Shown here piece by piece: positions 61,631 to 64,000 of a DNA stretch of 64,000 bases. The stretch covers positions 62,001 to 126,000 of the forward strand of contig NZ_JAFREL010000007.1 in the NCBI RefSeq assembly GCF_017377655.1, read 5' to 3'. Positions within the stretch are counted from its first letter, which is position 1; each line of letters begins with the position of its first letter. Below the pieces are notes generated by a model that had not been told where the DNA came from, ran no database searches, and saw nothing but the letters and a program-made list of their open reading frames with translations. Both the position numbers and the translations under genes were made by a program. Source of the DNA: Candidatus Enterococcus ferrettii. GTDB lineage: Bacteria; Bacillota; Bacilli; Lactobacillales; Enterococcaceae.

Positions 61631-62831
61631 TTTTTTTAGTCAGCGGCTAAGACTGCACCAAAAGAAAATGATGAAGTACATGCGTTACGTTTTAAATGAT
61701 CATTTCGTCTTAGTTTGTTTGTTTTTAGTAGGTGGTTTGGGGTTTTACTACTCAAATTTGTTAAAAGAGCTGCCGCCAGATTTCATATGGGGATTACCTA
61801 TTGTAGGCTTCCTTTGGTTTCTAGTTTTACCAGCAGGAAAGCTGGTCACTTTGATTGAACCAGCCGATACTACCTTTATTCTGCCGAAGGAACGGCAAAT
61901 GGACGGCTATCTGCAAAAGGGGCTAAGCTATTCATTGGTCTTCCCATTTGTATTAATTATTCTAATCGTTGGCATCTCAATGCCGTTATATGTTGTCAGT
62001 ACGGGCGATGGCTTTATTAATATCCTTTGGTTTGTACTGATGCTTTGGCTTTTAAAATACAGCCATTTAACTATTTTGCGCATGGTATGCTATCAAGGAA
62101 TTGAAGAAAAGGCTCGTCAGTTAAAGCTGCTTTGGTATGTGGCTAGCCTGGCAGTAATTGCTGTTAGTTTATATACGACGCCATTAGCAGGTACAGCCAT
62201 GGCGATGGTAGTGACCTTTTTCTTTTACCAAGCAACCAAGGCTGAAAATCGGTTGCTGGATTGGGAGAAAATGGCTGATTATGAACGCAGTCGCTTATAC
62301 CGAATTTATCAGTTCATCAATTTGTTCACCGATGTACCGGAAATTGAAGCCAAGGTGAAACGACGCAAATACTTGGATGGTCTGTTAGCAAGAATTACTT
62401 TTAAACAATCCAATACCTACCTTTATTTATTTATGCGCCGGGCATTGCGGGGGTCTGAATATAGTGGACTTTATCTTCGTTTAGTGGTAATTGGCGGTAT
62501 TCTTATTTTTACACTGCAGGATTTTCTTTTTGCCACTGGAGTTGCGGCGTTATTAATTTATTTGATTGGGTTTCAAATGATTCCATTATACGGTCAATTC
62601 GATTATATTAGTTTTATCCAATTGTATCCGGTAAGCCAAAAGACGAAACAAGCTTCATTGCAAAAGATGATTGTGAGCTTGTTGGTAATTGCTGCCTTTA
62701 TTTTTGCAGGGGTTGCTTTAACCCAATTATCTGTCCTAAATAGTCTTTTGATGTTAGCCATTTTAATGGGAGAAATAGCTTTGTTTGGTTGGTTGTATGT
62801 ACCAGCTCGAATCAAAAAGATGGAGGATTAA
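61623..62831 (+). CDS. ecsB: ABC transporter permease EcsB
   Basis: 402 residues, about eight to ten membrane spans in a pattern typical of EcsB. Start overlaps the end of ecsA by eight bases, indicating translational coupling. Its ribosome binding site lies inside ecsA. Exported substrate is not settled in the family; peptide pheromones are reported for some species. Confidence 0.92.
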   Translation: MSDFFSQRLRLHQKKMMKYMRYVLNDHFVLVCLFLVGGLGFYYSNLLKELPPDFIWGLPIVGFLWFLVLPAGKLVTLIEPADTTFILPKERQMDGYLQKGLSYSLVFPFVLIILIVGISMPLYVVSTGDGFINILWFVLMLWLLKYSHLTILRMVCYQGIEEKARQLKLLWYVASLAVIAVSLYTTPLAGTAMAMVVTFFFYQATKAENRLLDWEKMADYERSRLYRIYQFINLFTDVPEIEAKVKRRKYLDGLLARITFKQSNTYLYLFMRRALRGSEYSGLYLRLVVIGGILIFTLQDFLFATGVAALLIYLIGFQMIPLYGQFDYISFIQLYPVSQKTKQASLQKMIVSLLVIAAFIFAGVALTQLSVLNSLLMLAILMGEIALFGWLYVPARIKKMED

Positions 62832-62834
62832 CCG

Positions 62835-63692
62835 ATGAAAATATTGTGGAATGATAAAATTGTTGATGAATCAGAAGTAAGAATTGATACTGAAGATCGC
62901 GGGTATCAGTTTGGTGACGGAATCTATGAAGTCATTCGTATTTACGAGGGACTGCTATATATGGAAGAGGAACATTTGGAACGATTCTGGCATTGTGCGG
63001 ACAAAATTCGGTTAACACTGCCTTTTACTAAGGAAGAATTCAGCCAACGGTTGCATCACTTTGCTGAAGAAGTGGGGATTGAGAACGGACGGCTGTATTT
63101 CCAAATAACTCATGGAACAGCTAAGCCTCGCTTGCACGACTTTCCAGATGCTAAAGAGGTTATGCCGGTCTTAACTGCTGACATTCAAACGGCTAATCGT
63201 CCTGTCGAAAAACTTGAAAAGGGAATTCGCGGCGGATTTGTTACTGATAAACGTTGGCTGCATTGCGACATTAAATCAATTAGCTTACTAGGCAATATCT
63301 TAGCTTTAAATGAGGCAAAAGAGAACGGATATGATGATGCCGTACTGGTTAGAGATGGGATTGTTACCGAAACTTCAGCATCTAATCTTTGGATGGTAAA
63401 AGAAGGTATTTTATATACTCATCCGGATGGTGAATTAATTTTACCAGGAATCACTAAAATTAAGGTGCGGGAACTAGCAACGACACTAGGTATCCAGTTA
63501 ATTGAAGAACCTTTTACTAAGGAACAATTAATTGAAGCAGACGAGTGTTTCAAGACCAGTTCGGTTGCTGAAGTAATGCCGATTGTTAGTATTGATGGTA
63601 AAAATATTGGTAAAGGAACACCCGGTACGGTCACAAAACAACTACAAAAAGCTTATATTGACGCTATAGAGGAATCTGTAAAGAAAATGTAA
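62835..63692 (+). CDS. dat: D-amino acid aminotransferase
   Basis: 285 residues, PLP fold type IV. PLP lysine K147 in CDIKSISLLGN; the D-amino-acid-transaminase markers RGYQFGDGIYEVIR at the start and RDGIVTETSASNLW are seen. It converts D-alanine and 2-oxoglutarate to D-glutamate and pyruvate, feeding peptidoglycan. Its start is three bases after ecsB. Confidence 0.95.
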   Translation: MKILWNDKIVDESEVRIDTEDRGYQFGDGIYEVIRIYEGLLYMEEEHLERFWHCADKIRLTLPFTKEEFSQRLHHFAEEVGIENGRLYFQITHGTAKPRLHDFPDAKEVMPVLTADIQTANRPVEKLEKGIRGGFVTDKRWLHCDIKSISLLGNILALNEAKENGYDDAVLVRDGIVTETSASNLWMVKEGILYTHPDGELILPGITKIKVRELATTLGIQLIEEPFTKEQLIEADECFKTSSVAEVMPIVSIDGKNIGKGTPGTVTKQLQKAYIDAIEESVKKM

Positions 63693-63724
63693 TCCAAAAA
63701 GGCTAAAGAAGAACATACATGCGC

Positions 63725-63753
63725 TTGACGAAGCCACCTTCCCTAGCTAGAAT
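63725..63753 (+). promoter_or_regulatory. sigma-A promoter before ccrZ
   Basis: TTGACG (63725-63730) and TAGAAT (63748-63753) with a 17-base spacer. Confidence 0.7.
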
Positions 63754-63791
63754 AAGAGGTACTGCGAAAAAAGCATGAGGAGGCCCATAAG

Positions 63792-64000
63792 ATGGATTTT
63801 CAGTTAGATAGCGAATGGCGTGTGAGTCCAATCAAGGGCGACACCGGCAAAACCTACATCGGGTATCGCGATGAAGACCGTGTCTTTATAAAACGAAATA
63901 CCACTCCTATGCTGGCAGCTTTATCTAGAGAAGGAATTGCACCTAAGTTGGTGTGGATTAAACGGACAGGCAATGGTGATACGCTAACTGCGCAGGAGTG
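63792..64000 (+). CDS. ccrZ: phosphotransferase family protein CcrZ/YtmP (3' end outside window)
   Basis: The first 69 residues are visible. MDFQLDSEWRVSPIKGDTGK and the P-loop-like VFIKRNTTPMLAALSREGIAPKLVW resemble CcrZ (formerly YtmP), a choline-kinase-fold protein that phosphorylates ribonucleosides and couples replication initiation to division in streptococci. Ribosome binding site GAGGAGG. In relatives trmB follows, which would lie outside the window. The call rests on the N-terminus and synteny. Confidence 0.8.
   Translation, partial: MDFQLDSEWRVSPIKGDTGKTYIGYRDEDRVFIKRNTTPMLAALSREGIAPKLVWIKRTGNGDTLTAQE

Overview
The window is chromosomal DNA of a low-GC Gram-positive bacterium of the order Lactobacillales, most probably Enterococcus or a close relative. 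This rests on strong AGGAGG-type ribosome binding sites, frequent TTG/GTG starts, many PTS genes with PRD regulators, a T-box leader, and the conserved blocks prsA-ytxH-hit / ecsA-ecsB-dat-ccrZ and iscS-like/DUF1831/mnmA. The species call is an inference from gene content. No rRNA, tRNA, insertion sequence, prophage, integrase or CRISPR array was seen.

Layout. 1-4650: the end of a membrane transporter, a hydantoinase/oxoprolinase-like ATPase, an HELYH protein and a short-chain dehydrogenase. 4853-8433: PepO-like M13 peptidase, a papain-fold-like small protein and a PRPP synthase. 8495-14410: a PucR-type regulator divergent from an amino-acid utilisation operon (fused binding protein-permease, ATPase, aminotransferase, ornithine cyclodeaminase family). 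14497-21455: cysteine desulfurase and DUF1831, then an interrupting block (unknown protein, aldo/keto reductase, phosphoesterase, YtrA-type GntR regulator with its DUF5808-like membrane protein), then mnmA. 21672-26135: two paralogous tiny membrane proteins, an MFS transporter, DUF1033 and topoisomerase III.

26288-35145 is a beta-glucoside-type system. A LevR-like sigma-54 activator is followed by a textbook -24/-12 promoter, PTS IIB and IIA, an Eis-like acetyltransferase, IIC, a GH1 6-phospho-glycosidase and a MupG-family protein. 35182-38683 is an amino-acid ABC importer behind a T-box leader that carries a second, truncated T-box module; two paralogous binding lipoproteins end the operon. 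ftsK follows at 38832.

42141-52164 is a carbon-utilisation island: PRD activator, fructose-family PTS IIA/IIB/IIC, a protein made of five exact 20-residue repeats, a small unknown protein, LacI- and DeoR-type regulators, and a glycyl radical enzyme of the dehydratase type with its activase. The uptake and enzyme genes suggest import and phosphorylation of a polyol or anhydro-sugar followed by anaerobic radical chemistry.

52294-64000 is mostly housekeeping: rlmN, an XRE regulator, a toroid-fold protein, a KilA-C-like protein, a VOC protein, a HelD-like helicase, a Nudix protein with a C-terminal winged helix, prsA, ytxH, hit, ecsAB, dat and the start of ccrZ.
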